Positions 26,652 to 35,601 of a DNA stretch of 64,000 bases are shown piece after piece; the stretch's first letter is position 1, and every line of letters starts with the position of its first letter. Source of the stretch: Winogradskyella sp046545555. GTDB taxonomy: Bacteria; Bacteroidota; Bacteroidia; Flavobacteriales; Flavobacteriaceae. Below the pieces are notes generated by a model that was given only the letters and a program-made list of their open reading frames with translations, searched no databases and had not been told where the DNA came from. The DNA lies in the NCBI RefSeq assembly GCF_046545555.1, contig NZ_JBHZTH010000001.1, positions 1,054,001 through 1,118,000 of the forward strand. The letters run 5' to 3'. The position numbers and the translations under genes were made by a program.

Positions 26652-27457
26652 TATAAATTAAAACTATAAATATTTCCTCCCTCAATATCATTCCGTTCAT
26701 CAGTAATAATAACTTCTGAGTTAGATTTAAAACAGATACCTTCTTTTTGAGTGTTATGGTCAAAGGACTTTTCTTCGATGACTCCACTGAAAAAGTCATT
26801 AGATTTAAAGTTAGAAAGTTTCCAAAGTTTATTGTGATTTAGCAACACTATTGTTGAGCCATCATTGCTAATATCTGCTGATGTTATACGATTATGTTTT
26901 CCTTTAAAATTATGGGATGAAACTAATGTAGCAACGTGTTTACCAATTTTGTTTGGTACGCTTAGTACAATAAACTTCTTTTTCTCTTTACTAAACAGAT
27001 AGAAGTTAGAGTTAAATAGAAAAAAACCTTCAAAATCTTTTGAGTCTTGTTTCTTTGGTAATTTAAATTCAATAATCTCTACTTTTGCAGAAGATTTTTT
27101 TAAATCTTGTTGCTTTAGTTTTAGAATTCTAAAATACTTACGCTTTTCATTATTATTTCCAAAATCTCCTATGTACAGATTACCTTGTTTATCTGAAGTA
27201 AGATCTTCCCAATCTATATTTGATGCATTTGTTATAGAAATGGTATTTATAATTTGCCCTTTTGTGTTAAGACCAAATACCTTGCTATCATTACCAGAAT
27301 CTTGAATAGTCCAAATTAACTTAGATTGATCTGTGATTTCAGCTGCTGATACTTCATCTAGATTATTTGCTATATCACCAATAAAGGTAAGTTGTCCTAA
27401 TGATTGGCATGCTGTCGCAATAAGAGTGATAAATATTAGTCTTTTGATATATATCAT
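26648..27457 (-). CDS. Secreted beta-propeller-like protein, function unknown
   Basis: About 269 residues from the ATG at 27457 (MIYIKRLIFITLIATACQ). A longer reading from 27496 adds 13 charged residues before the signal peptide and would overlap the divergent oxidoreductase start, so the shorter form is preferred. The mature part has repeated WD/NHL-like strands: IWTIQDSGNDSKVFGLN, NIDWEDLTSDKQGNLYIGDF, KDFEGFFLFNSNFYLFSKE, ADISNDGSTIVLLNHNKLW. This suggests a beta-propeller similar to proteins annotated as SdiA-regulated/esterase-like. The cysteine at position 17 has QS after it and might be a lipidation site (IATAC), but that is uncertain. No catalytic motif was recognised. Confidence 0.65.
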   Translation of the reverse strand: MIYIKRLIFITLIATACQSLGQLTFIGDIANNLDEVSAAEITDQSKLIWTIQDSGNDSKVFGLNTKGQIINTISITNASNIDWEDLTSDKQGNLYIGDFGNNNEKRKYFRILKLKQQDLKKSSAKVEIIEFKLPKKQDSKDFEGFFLFNSNFYLFSKEKKKFIVLSVPNKIGKHVATLVSSHNFKGKHNRITSADISNDGSTIVLLNHNKLWKLSNFKSNDFFSGVIEEKSFDHNTQKEGICFKSNSEVIITDERNDIEGGNIYSFNLY

Positions 27458-27486
27458 TGTAATTTTAGCCTTTAGATTTTCTTTTT

Positions 27487-28704
27487 TTGAACACATACAA
27501 AGATATTATAATTATTGGTGGTGGTGCGGCAGGATTCTTTGCCGCAGTAAATATAGCCGAGCAAAACCCAAACTTATCCATTGCTATACTAGAGCGAGGA
27601 AAAGAAGGGTTGCAGAAAGTAAAGATTTCTGGTGGAGGTCGCTGTAATGTAACACATGCCGAGTTTGTACCTTCTGAATTAGTTTTAAATTACCCTAGAG
27701 GTCAAAAAGAACTCCTAGGGCCTTTTCATACCTTTATGACTGGTGATACTATCGCATGGTTTGAAGAACGAGGAGTAGAGTTAAAGATAGAGGAAGATGG
27801 TAGAATGTTTCCTGTTTCAAACTCATCTCAAACTATTATTGATTGTTTTTTGAACGAGGTTAAAAAGCATAATGTCGCTATTTTATATAATCATTCAGTT
27901 AAAGAGATACATCCAAGAGGAGATGACTTTTTAATTAAAACGTCTCAAGATAATTTTGAATGTAGTAAGCTTGTTATCGCAACCGGAAGTAATCCAAAAA
28001 TATGGAAGTTGCTTAATGAGATAGGACATAATATTGTGGCGCCTGTACCGTCACTTTTTACATTTGATATAAAGGATAATCGAATTAAGGATATACCTGG
28101 CGTTGTTGTTAAAAATGCTGAGATACAGGTTGTAGGAACAGATTTAATTTCGGAAGGACCATTGCTAATCACTCATGTTGGTATGAGTGCACCAGCAATT
28201 TTAAAACTATCAGCGTTTGGTGCTGTGGAGTTAGCCAAACATAATTATAATTTTAAGATAGAAGTGAATTTTGTTCGTTTAGAATATGAACTATGTCTAG
28301 ACCAATTGAAGAATATAAAGCAAGAATTTGCTAAAAAACAAATTGTAAATTCTTCAAAATTTGAAATACCAAAACGTCTATGGAAACAACTAATACTGGC
28401 TTCAGAAATTAGTCTTACAGAGCGATGGGCAGACATTAATAAACAGCAACTAGAAGCATTATCTACCCAGTTAACTAAAGCCGTGTTTCAAGTTAGCGGT
28501 AAAAGTACTTTTAAAGAAGAGTTTGTCACTGCAGGTGGGGTGAATTTAAAAGATATAAATTTTAAAACTTTTGAGAGTAAAAGAATTCCTCATATGTTTT
28601 TTGCAGGAGAAGTTATTAATGTTGATGCTATAACAGGTGGATTTAATTTTCAAAATGCTTGGACAAGCGCTTATATTGCCTCTAAATCAATTTCTGCTAA
28701 ATGA
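27487..28704 (+). CDS. NAD(P)/FAD-dependent oxidoreductase, HI0933 (YhiN/BaiN) family
   Basis: A 405-residue flavoprotein. The N-terminus has the dinucleotide-binding IIIGGGAAGFFAAVNIAE and ERGKEGLQKVKISGGGRCNVT, the latter typical of the HI0933 family. The C-terminus has GGVNLKDINFKTFESK and GEVINVDAITGGFNFQNAW, the second FAD-contact signature. The start is TTG at 27487; the next ATG lies far inside the fold, so TTG is needed. Its start is only 29 bases from that of the divergent propeller gene, and its 3' end overlaps the convergent histidine kinase by 34 bases. Members are flavoproteins of mostly unknown substrate; some reduce steroids or other enones. Confidence 0.9.
   Translation: MNTYKDIIIIGGGAAGFFAAVNIAEQNPNLSIAILERGKEGLQKVKISGGGRCNVTHAEFVPSELVLNYPRGQKELLGPFHTFMTGDTIAWFEERGVELKIEEDGRMFPVSNSSQTIIDCFLNEVKKHNVAILYNHSVKEIHPRGDDFLIKTSQDNFECSKLVIATGSNPKIWKLLNEIGHNIVAPVPSLFTFDIKDNRIKDIPGVVVKNAEIQVVGTDLISEGPLLITHVGMSAPAILKLSAFGAVELAKHNYNFKIEVNFVRLEYELCLDQLKNIKQEFAKKQIVNSSKFEIPKRLWKQLILASEISLTERWADINKQQLEALSTQLTKAVFQVSGKSTFKEEFVTAGGVNLKDINFKTFESKRIPHMFFAGEVINVDAITGGFNFQNAWTSAYIASKSISAK
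27498..27505 (-). promoter_or_regulatory. Candidate -7 element for the propeller-like gene
   Basis: Read on the minus strand this is TATCTTTG, an exact TAnnTTTG match, 40 bases before the ATG at 27457. It lies inside the first codons of the divergent oxidoreductase, as expected where two starts are 29 bases apart. No TTTG element is visible upstream, so the call is weak. Confidence 0.3.
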
Positions 28705-30956
28705 TTTTTTTTTCTTGTAGCATAAGATAATATAATGGCTTTAAAATCTTCAACTATATAAGGTTTTGTAATTATTTGATTAATTCCTACTGCTTCCGCT
28801 TTACTAGAAATTTCTGCCGAATTTAACGCAGTTAATGCTAAAATAGGAATATTAGGGTTAAACATCCGTATGTGCCTCGTTACTTCGTAACCATCCATAT
28901 CAGGCATGTTAATATCCATAAGAACCAAATCAAAAGCCTTATGCTTTACTAGGGATATTGCTTGTTGTCCTTTAGCCATAATTTCACAAGTAAACCCTGT
29001 AATCCGTTCAATATTATTTTTGGTAATTAGTAGGTTTATTTTATTGTCATCAACAATTAAAATATGCATATTCTCTTTAGGAATACCAATAGACCTTGGT
29101 GCTTTTAGATTTGTGGATATTACAATGTTAAAAGTAATGTCAAAGAAAAATGTGGTTCCTTTGCCAGGTTCAGAGATATAATCGATATCAGAGTTGTGAC
29201 TTTTTAATAAGGTTTTGACAATGTATAAGCCAAGACCAGAGCCACTGCTATTTTTGTTTAAAAAAGCCTTGTTTTCAAAAGCACTAAAAACAACAGATCT
29301 ATGTTCTTCTTTTATACCTATCCCAGTATCTTTAATTTCAAAACGTAGTGTTACGTCTTTATCTGTTCTTTCCTTTTCTAAAACATTTATACTTACCGAG
29401 CCTTCTTTAGTATAGCGAATGGCATTATATGCTAAGTTTATTAATATTTGACTGAAGGCTACCTTATCAATTAAAATAAGCTCGTCTTCATCTGAGTCAT
29501 CAATATTTGTGTATAAAGTTAAATCCTTATCTTGAGCAGCTATCTTAACTGTGCTAATAACATGTTTAACAATTTTATTAATCTTATCAGGTTTTAGCCT
29601 TAGACTTTTCTCTTCAAATCTTAATTTGTTTGCTTGTAGAATGTTATCTATAAGAGTTGAAAGATAATTACTCGACGAAATCAATGAGTCTAAATATGAT
29701 TGACGTTTCGCAACCTCTTTTTCTTGATTTACTAATGTTGCTAAACCTGTTATACCATAAATTGGTGTTCTAAGTTCATGACTTAGAATGGAAAAAAATT
29801 CTAATCTATCTTTATCTATAGCGAGTAATTTTTTGTTTGAAGTTGCTAATTCTTTATTAATAGATTGAATATTCTTTTTGGCTTTAAAGTAATTATAGAA
29901 AATTACTAAAGCCGCTAGTAATAAAAGTGTAGTGAAAATTGATATTATTAATAATGTTTTAGACGTCTTAGTATCTTTTTTTCTAATTTCATTCGCTAGG
30001 TTTAACTTCTGTTCTGTATTAATAATTTTGTAGATTAATTCACCATTTTTAGCATTTCTTTTTTCGAAATTAGATAAAGCAGCGTATTTGTACGAATCAG
30101 ATTTTAAAAGGTACTTATTTGCTGAATCTAAATTTTTATTCGTTTCTGTATAATAGAGATATTTGTAGTAATTTAAAGTGGCTAATTTTCTTTGAGCCTC
30201 AAAATTTTCGCCAAAAGCTGACCTTAATTTATTTTCGTTAAGCGATAATAATAAAGTGAAACCTTCAATTTTATAATCGGCACATTTAATTTGTGCAATT
30301 GCATTATGAAATTTGTAGGACTGTAATAGTCTCTTTTTTAATCTTAAATTATCGCTGTCATTAGTGGTTTTAAAGACAGTGAAGTCTATATTGACTATGG
30401 TGTCAATTGCAAAATTTGAAACTTCTAGTAGCTCTTTATTTTTTCGAGAATAGTAATTCTTTTTTATTTCATTTTCTAGATTAAGAAAATAGAGTTCACT
30501 TTTTAGGTCTAAAGAATATTGTTGAGCTATCGGATAAACACTATCAAATTTAGAGTAATTTTTTTCGGCTAAGTAAGTCTTAATTAAATTAGAAAGAACA
30601 ATATTTTTACCTTCAGAATCTCCATTGGTATTATATATATTAAAAGCTTTAAGGTGGTAATTCTCTGCATTTTTGTAGTTAGACATTTTGGTAAGTACAT
30701 TACCCAAAGAGTAATAAGCCTTGGCCTGTGTCGATTTTAAATTATATTTTTCTGAAAAATTTATTGCTTCATTTAAAAGTATTGTCGCCTTATACAGACT
30801 ATCGTTTTTAACGAGCCTGTTTAGTTTAGACGTATTAAATGAGCACTCTTTAGTACTATCATTTAGGGTTAAAAGAGAGCCTTGTCCAAAAGCAAATAAC
30901 GCACTAAATAAAATTAAAAGAATGGTAATAATAATGTTAGATTTGGGAAATCTCAT
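28671..30956 (-). CDS. Hybrid sensor histidine kinase with periplasmic TPR region
   Basis: A 761-residue hybrid kinase. Signal peptide (about 1-24), helical TPR-like periplasmic region (about 55-320; YYSLGNVLTKMSNYKNAENYHLKA is a clear TPR), one membrane segment (334-355), a coiled stretch, then the H-box SHELRTPIYG with phospho-acceptor His393, N-box with Asn511 (AYNAIRYT), G1 DTGIGI (543-548) and G2 GSGLGL (572-577). A receiver domain (631-750) has the acidic pair in IVDDN, phospho-acceptor Asp681 (LMDINMPDMDG) and Lys in ITKPY. There is no DNA-binding output, so it must relay to a separate regulator. It is a paralogue of the kinase at 36600-38897. The gene tail overlaps the flavoprotein by 34 bases. 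Confidence 0.93.
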   Translation of the reverse strand: MRFPKSNIIITILLILFSALFAFGQGSLLTLNDSTKECSFNTSKLNRLVKNDSLYKATILLNEAINFSEKYNLKSTQAKAYYSLGNVLTKMSNYKNAENYHLKAFNIYNTNGDSEGKNIVLSNLIKTYLAEKNYSKFDSVYPIAQQYSLDLKSELYFLNLENEIKKNYYSRKNKELLEVSNFAIDTIVNIDFTVFKTTNDSDNLRLKKRLLQSYKFHNAIAQIKCADYKIEGFTLLLSLNENKLRSAFGENFEAQRKLATLNYYKYLYYTETNKNLDSANKYLLKSDSYKYAALSNFEKRNAKNGELIYKIINTEQKLNLANEIRKKDTKTSKTLLIISIFTTLLLLAALVIFYNYFKAKKNIQSINKELATSNKKLLAIDKDRLEFFSILSHELRTPIYGITGLATLVNQEKEVAKRQSYLDSLISSSNYLSTLIDNILQANKLRFEEKSLRLKPDKINKIVKHVISTVKIAAQDKDLTLYTNIDDSDEDELILIDKVAFSQILINLAYNAIRYTKEGSVSINVLEKERTDKDVTLRFEIKDTGIGIKEEHRSVVFSAFENKAFLNKNSSGSGLGLYIVKTLLKSHNSDIDYISEPGKGTTFFFDITFNIVISTNLKAPRSIGIPKENMHILIVDDNKINLLITKNNIERITGFTCEIMAKGQQAISLVKHKAFDLVLMDINMPDMDGYEVTRHIRMFNPNIPILALTALNSAEISSKAEAVGINQIITKPYIVEDFKAIILSYATRKKNHLAEIDLEAI

Positions 30957-30993
30957 ACACTTACTATTAAATTATAGTCTACAAGTATAAGTT

Positions 30994-31007
30994 TTTTATC
31001 GATAAAA
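30994..31007. promoter_or_regulatory. 14-bp perfect palindrome in a divergent promoter region
   Basis: TTTTATCGATAAAA reads the same on both strands and lies 37 bases upstream of the histidine kinase start and 50 bases upstream of the DUF1697 start. Such a perfect palindrome between divergent genes could be an operator; chance occurrence in AT-rich DNA cannot be excluded. Confidence 0.35.
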
Positions 31008-31057
31008 TACTAATATTGTCGACGAAAAGCAATTTGTAGCTACAGATAATCTAAAAA

Positions 31058-31606
31058 ATGGATAAGAATAAAATTTATGTTGCGCTACTAAGAGGCATCA
31101 ATGTTGGTCGTCATAATAGAGTGCCAATGGTTCAATTAAGGGCCGTTTTAACTAAAGGTGGACTAGTAAACGTAAAAACCTATATCCAAAGTGGTAACGT
31201 TATTTTTCAGTCGCAAAATAATAATATAGAGTCTTTAGAAGACACTATTCAAAAACTAATAGAAGACGCTTTTGGTTTTATAATCCCAGTCATAGTTAAA
31301 ACAAAAAATACTTTAGAGACTATATTTAATGATTGTCAATTCATAGAATCGCAAAAAGTAAATAGTTATTTTATCCTTCTGAGTGAGGTGCCCAAGGAAA
31401 AACTTGTTAATGAAGCAAATAAGAAAATATACACAGGCGAGGTGTTTCATATTGGACAGGATTGTATTTATTTTTTTAGCGAAGTTGGCTATGGGAATTC
31501 AAAATTTAATCTTAATTTTTTTGAAAAGAAGTTGAATGTCAATGCTACTTCAAGAAACTATAAAACAATGGTAAAACTCTTATCTTTGTGCGATACAATT
31601 ATTTGA
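31058..31606 (+). CDS. DUF1697 family protein
   Basis: A 182-residue member of DUF1697. The opening YVALLRGINVGRHNRVPM and TYIQSGNVIFQS are the family hallmarks, and the later FIIPVIVKT and SRNYKTMVKL agree. The length is normal. The family is cytoplasmic, and its biochemical function is not established. It is followed after one base by the diphosphomevalonate decarboxylase gene, so it is probably the first gene of the isoprenoid transcript, although nothing links it functionally to that pathway. Confidence 0.92.
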   Translation: MDKNKIYVALLRGINVGRHNRVPMVQLRAVLTKGGLVNVKTYIQSGNVIFQSQNNNIESLEDTIQKLIEDAFGFIIPVIVKTKNTLETIFNDCQFIESQKVNSYFILLSEVPKEKLVNEANKKIYTGEVFHIGQDCIYFFSEVGYGNSKFNLNFFEKKLNVNATSRNYKTMVKLLSLCDTII

Positions 31607-31607
31607 A

Positions 31608-32696
31608 ATGACAGAAATAGACTTTATTCTAAAATCATATAATACAGATATTAAAGGTGGATCGGTAAAATGGGAGTCTCCAAGTAATATAGCTTTGGTA
31701 AAATATTGGGGAAAGAAGGAAAATCAAATTCCAGAAAATCCTTCAATTAGTTTTACACTAACAGATTGTAAGACTATTACAGAGGTAACATTCTCAAAAA
31801 AAGAAAGTAACAATTTTAGTTTCGATATTTATTTTGAAGGTGAAAAAAATGAAGCTTTTAAACCTAAGATTCAAACCTTTTTTGAGCGTATAGAAGTATA
31901 TATGCCTTTCTTAAAAGATTATCATTTTAAAATTGAAACATCCAATACCTTTCCTCATAGTTCAGGTATTGCCTCTTCGGCTTCCGGTATGAGTGCAATT
32001 GCGTTATGTTTATTAAGTATTGAGCAAAAGTTATCATATACTTCTAATAGAGGTGATCTCTCTTATTTTGATAAAAAAGCCTCTTTTCTTGCAAGGCTTG
32101 GCTCTGGTAGTGCGTGCAGGAGTATAAATGGCGAATTAGTCGTTTGGGGTAAAAACAAGAGCACCGAAAGTTCAGATTTATATGGCGTAAAGTTTGATGG
32201 TAAGGTGCATGAAAACTTTTCAAATTACCAAGACACTATATTGTTGGTTGATAAAGGCGAAAAACAGGTTAGCAGTACAATTGGTCATAAATTAATGTAT
32301 GGTCACCCATTTGCTAAAGAACGGTTTTCTCAGGCACATAATAATTTGGAAAAATTAAAAACAATTTTAGCCTCTGGAGATATAAAAGCCTTTGTTAAAG
32401 TTGTAGAGAGTGAGGCGTTAACGTTGCATGCAATGATGATGACTAGTATGCCTTACTTTATACTAATGAAACCAAATACATTACAAATTATCAATAAAAT
32501 TTGGGAGTATAGGGCAGAAAATAATTCTAACGTTTGTTTTACTTTAGATGCAGGCGCAAATGTACATATGCTTTATCCTGAGAATGAAAAAGAAAATATT
32601 TTAGAATTCATTAAGAATGAATTAGTTATCTACTGCCAGAACGGACATTATATTTGCGACCAAATAGGATTAGGAGCAAACCAAATAGGATTTTAA
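31608..32696 (+). CDS. mvaD: Diphosphomevalonate decarboxylase
   Basis: A 362-residue GHMP-superfamily enzyme that converts mevalonate 5-diphosphate to isopentenyl diphosphate with ATP. Motifs: SPSNIALVKYWGK (24-36), typical of this enzyme; the GHMP ATP loop FPHSSGIASSASGM (115-128); RLGSGSACRS (163-172); and FTLDAGANVH (311-320), whose Asp314 is the expected catalytic base. The N-terminus is slightly extended relative to most homologues (about 20 residues before the core). It is followed by mevalonate kinase and a UbiA prenyltransferase, so the window encodes part of the mevalonate route. The start codon is one base after the DUF1697 stop. Confidence 0.95.
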   Translation: MTEIDFILKSYNTDIKGGSVKWESPSNIALVKYWGKKENQIPENPSISFTLTDCKTITEVTFSKKESNNFSFDIYFEGEKNEAFKPKIQTFFERIEVYMPFLKDYHFKIETSNTFPHSSGIASSASGMSAIALCLLSIEQKLSYTSNRGDLSYFDKKASFLARLGSGSACRSINGELVVWGKNKSTESSDLYGVKFDGKVHENFSNYQDTILLVDKGEKQVSSTIGHKLMYGHPFAKERFSQAHNNLEKLKTILASGDIKAFVKVVESEALTLHAMMMTSMPYFILMKPNTLQIINKIWEYRAENNSNVCFTLDAGANVHMLYPENEKENILEFIKNELVIYCQNGHYICDQIGLGANQIGF

Positions 32697-32730
32697 TCCG
32701 TATATTTGTTAAAGGAATTGATTAAATAAT

Positions 32731-33660
32731 ATGAAAGGACCTCTTTTTTACTCTAAAATTTTGCTTTTTGGTGAATATGGTATCATTAAAGATTCTAAGG
32801 GATTATCTATTCCTTATAATTTTTATAATGGTGCTTTAAAGGTTGATGAAAATCCATCCACTGAGGCTATTAATTCAAATGAAAGCTTAAAGCGTTTTGT
32901 AACGTATTTAGCTGATTTAGACAAAAAATTAGTAGCGTTTGATATTGACTCTTTGCAGAAAGATGTAAATTCAGGTATGTACTTTGATTCCTCGATACCT
33001 CAAGGTTACGGCGTTGGCAGTAGCGGAGCATTAGTAGCTGCGATATATGATAAGTATGCGGCAGATAAAATTACAGTTTTAGAGAATTTAACTAGAGATA
33101 AATTGTTGAAATTAAAGACTATTTTTTCTGAAATGGAATCATTTTTTCATGGTAAATCTTCTGGTTTAGATCCTTTAAACAGTTACTTAAGTCTTCCTAT
33201 TTTAATAAAGTCTAAAAATAATATTGAAGCAACAGGTATTCCTTCGCAAAAGGCTGAAGGGAAAGGAGCTGTCTTTTTATTAGATAGTGGTATTGTCGGT
33301 GAGACTGCACCAATGGTTAGTATTTTTATGGAAAACATGAAAAACGAAGGATTCCGTAGTATGCTTAAAGATCAATTTATAAAACATACTGATGCTTGTG
33401 TAGATGATTTCCTAAAAGGAGATATTAAATCTTTATTTAAAAATACAAAGCAGTTGTCTAAAATTGTACTTAACAACTTTAAGCCGATGATACCTAAACA
33501 ATTCCATGAACTTTGGAAAAAAGGTATCGATACCAATGATTACTACCTAAAGCTTTGTGGGTCTGGTGGTGGTGGCTACATTCTTGGTTTTACCGAAAAT
33601 ATTGACCGAGCTAAAGAGGCTTTAAAAGGTCAGAAATTAGAGATTGTATACAACTTCTAA
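32731..33660 (+). CDS. Mevalonate kinase-type GHMP kinase
   Basis: A 309-residue GHMP kinase. Lys9 and the following LLFGEYGIIK match the substrate-binding KxxLxGEH region of mevalonate kinases, IPQGYGVGSSGA (89-100) is the ATP loop, and HGKSSGLDPLNS (140-151) holds the catalytic Asp147. The closing GSGGGGYILGF is motif 3. It should phosphorylate mevalonate. The family also includes phosphomevalonate kinase-like proteins in Bacteroidota, so the exact phosphorylation step is less sure than the fold. It lies 34 bases after mvaD on the same strand. Confidence 0.88.
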   Translation: MKGPLFYSKILLFGEYGIIKDSKGLSIPYNFYNGALKVDENPSTEAINSNESLKRFVTYLADLDKKLVAFDIDSLQKDVNSGMYFDSSIPQGYGVGSSGALVAAIYDKYAADKITVLENLTRDKLLKLKTIFSEMESFFHGKSSGLDPLNSYLSLPILIKSKNNIEATGIPSQKAEGKGAVFLLDSGIVGETAPMVSIFMENMKNEGFRSMLKDQFIKHTDACVDDFLKGDIKSLFKNTKQLSKIVLNNFKPMIPKQFHELWKKGIDTNDYYLKLCGSGGGGYILGFTENIDRAKEALKGQKLEIVYNF

Positions 33661-33671
33661 ATTTGTAGTGT

Positions 33672-33695
33672 TGTCACACTGAGCTAGTCGATGTG
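33672..33695. repeat. Degenerate copy of a dispersed palindromic repeat
   Basis: TGTCACACTGAGCTAGTCGA (33672-33691) plus TGTG closes a small stem, CACA...TGTG. From memory, TGTCACnnTGAGCnnnGTCGAnnTG elements are scattered between genes in many Flavobacteriaceae. Here it sits in the 52-base gap between the mevalonate kinase and UbiA genes. Only one copy of this type is in the window. Confidence 0.5.
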
Positions 33696-33712
33696 TATAT
33701 AAAAATCTTCCA

Positions 33713-34615
33713 ATGCTTTCGAGACGACAGAAACATATTCTTCTTAAATTTTTCAGCCTGTTTTCAGTTGTTAGAGGTTATAATATTCTAGTAGTAGTTA
33801 TAGCACAATATTTGGCTTCAATCTATATTTTTGCCCCAGATAAAACTATTAAAGCGGTGCTTTTTGATATTAATTTATTAATGCTCGTACTAGCATCTTC
33901 AGCAACAATTGCCGCTGGTTATATTATTAACAATTTTTACGATTCGGAGAAGGATTTAATAAATAAACCAAGAAAGACTATGCTAGATCGATTAGTGAGT
34001 CAGAATACTAAATTGTCTTTCTATTTCGTTCTTAATTTTTTAGCCATTGTATTTGCCAGTTATGTCTCATTTAAGGCTGTAATATTTTTTGCTATATATA
34101 TATTCGCTATTTGGTTCTATTCACATCGTTTAAAGAAACAACCCATGGTTGGTAATATCGTTTCTGCAGTATTAACCGTGATTCCATTTTTTGCAATTTT
34201 CATTTATTATAAAAATTTTGAATTAGTAGTTTTTGCACATGCCATATTCTTATTCTTATTAGTATCTGCTAGAGAGTTAACAAAGGATTTGGAAAATATA
34301 AAAGGAGATTTAACTTTAGGGTATAGAACAGTGCCAGTTGTTTATGGAGAACAGATATCCAAATATATACTTAGTGCAGTCGTTTTCTTAACCATAATTA
34401 CTGCGGTGCTGCTGATACTATTTTTTAAAATAGGTTATATGTTTTATTTCTTTTATCTAGGTGTAATGTTATTAATTATTTTTCTACTTATACTTTGGAA
34501 ATCGAATAGAAAAACGCATTATTTAATACTGCATAACATTCTTAAGTTTATAATTGTAGCTGGTGTATTTTCTATTTTATTAATTGATATATCTGTTGTT
34601 TTAAATCGAATTTAA
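33713..34615 (+). CDS. UbiA-family prenyltransferase (geranylgeranylglycerol-phosphate synthase-like)
   Basis: A 300-residue integral membrane protein with about eight or nine hydrophobic helices. The first Mg-diphosphate motif is NNFYDSEKDLINKP (about 81-94), matching NDxxDxxxD of UbiA enzymes with Asn replacing one acidic position, and the second is RELTKDLENIKGD, followed by GYRTVPVVYG. UbiA enzymes attach a polyprenyl diphosphate to an acceptor. Bacteroidota homologues next to mevalonate genes are often annotated as geranylgeranylglycerol-phosphate geranylgeranyltransferase; a quinone precursor as acceptor is also possible. It directly abuts the nitrilase gene (stop then ATG with no spacer). 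Confidence 0.85.
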   Translation: MLSRRQKHILLKFFSLFSVVRGYNILVVVIAQYLASIYIFAPDKTIKAVLFDINLLMLVLASSATIAAGYIINNFYDSEKDLINKPRKTMLDRLVSQNTKLSFYFVLNFLAIVFASYVSFKAVIFFAIYIFAIWFYSHRLKKQPMVGNIVSAVLTVIPFFAIFIYYKNFELVVFAHAIFLFLLVSARELTKDLENIKGDLTLGYRTVPVVYGEQISKYILSAVVFLTIITAVLLILFFKIGYMFYFFYLGVMLLIIFLLILWKSNRKTHYLILHNILKFIIVAGVFSILLIDISVVLNRI

Positions 34616-35560
34616 ATGAATACTTTAAAGATTGCCATGGCTCAAATCTCACCTGTTTGGTTGGATAAAAGTGCTACATTACAGAAAATTGAAAATTCTA
34701 TTGAACAAGCGTCTATAGAAAATTGTGAACTCATAGTTTTTGGTGAAGCTTTATTACCAGGTTATCCATTCTGGCTTGCTTTAACTGGTGGTGCGGAATG
34801 GGATAAAACGGTTAATAAAGAATTACATGCACATTATGTAAGAAATTCAATTTGTATTGAGAAGGATGAGTTAAATTCTGTGTGTCAATTAGCAAAAGAG
34901 AATAAGATTGCTATTTATCTAGGAGTTATGGAAAGACCAATTGATAGAGGTGGTCATAGTATTTATGCCTCTCTAGTCTATATTAATGAAGTAGGTAATA
35001 TTCAATCTGTTCATAGAAAATTACAGCCTACATACGATGAGCGTTTAACTTGGGCACCAGGTGATGGAAATGGTTTAAAGGTTCATCCTTTAAAGGCTTT
35101 TACAGTTGGTGGATTAAATTGTTGGGAAAACTGGATGCCATTGCCAAGAACTGCATTATATGGACAAGGTGAAAACTTACATATAGGTGTATGGCCAGGA
35201 AGTGACCATAATACTAAAGATATTACGAGGTTTATTGCAAGAGAATCACGTTCTTATGTGGTTTCTGTTTCAAGCTTAATGTCTAAAGTAGATTTTCCAA
35301 AAGATACACCACATATAGACGAGATACTAAAAAATGCACCAGACTCCTTAGCCAATGGTGGTAGTTGTATTGCAGGACCAGATGGAGAATGGATCGTAGA
35401 GCCTGTTTTATATAAAGAAGGGTTGATAATAGAGACAATAGATTTTAATCGTGTTTTAGAAGAGCGTCAAAATTTCGATCCAGTAGGGCACTATTCTAGA
35501 CCAGATGTTACTAAATTGATAGTGAACACCGAGCGTCAAACAACTGTTGAAATTAAGTAG
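34616..35560 (+). CDS. Nitrilase / carbon-nitrogen hydrolase
   Basis: A 314-residue nitrilase-superfamily enzyme with the full catalytic triad: Glu44 (FGEALLPGYPFW), Lys135 (HRKLQPTYDERLTW) and Cys169 (LNCWENWMPL). The form GYPFW around the Glu and CWENWMPL around the Cys belongs to branch 1, the true aliphatic/aromatic nitrilases, rather than to amidases or N-carbamoylases. It would hydrolyse a nitrile to an acid and ammonia in the cytoplasm. The substrate is unknown. It starts directly at the UbiA stop, but a link with isoprenoids is not evident. Confidence 0.92.
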   Translation: MNTLKIAMAQISPVWLDKSATLQKIENSIEQASIENCELIVFGEALLPGYPFWLALTGGAEWDKTVNKELHAHYVRNSICIEKDELNSVCQLAKENKIAIYLGVMERPIDRGGHSIYASLVYINEVGNIQSVHRKLQPTYDERLTWAPGDGNGLKVHPLKAFTVGGLNCWENWMPLPRTALYGQGENLHIGVWPGSDHNTKDITRFIARESRSYVVSVSSLMSKVDFPKDTPHIDEILKNAPDSLANGGSCIAGPDGEWIVEPVLYKEGLIIETIDFNRVLEERQNFDPVGHYSRPDVTKLIVNTERQTTVEIK

Positions 35561-35579
35561 TAAATGTTAACTATTGTTA

Positions 35580-35587
35580 TACCTTTG
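35580..35587 (+). promoter_or_regulatory. Candidate -7 element for the pseudouridine synthase homologue
   Basis: TACCTTTG matches TAnnTTTG exactly and lies 14 bases before the ATG at 35602, so the leader would be very short. No TTTG is seen at the -33 position. Confidence 0.35.
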
Positions 35588-35601
35588 CAAAAAATGAGAT
35601 T

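Noticed and set aside
30721..30990. Plus-strand frame antisense to the first hybrid kinase
   Set aside because: It covers the signal peptide and first TPR of the kinase in reverse; no independent evidence for expression.
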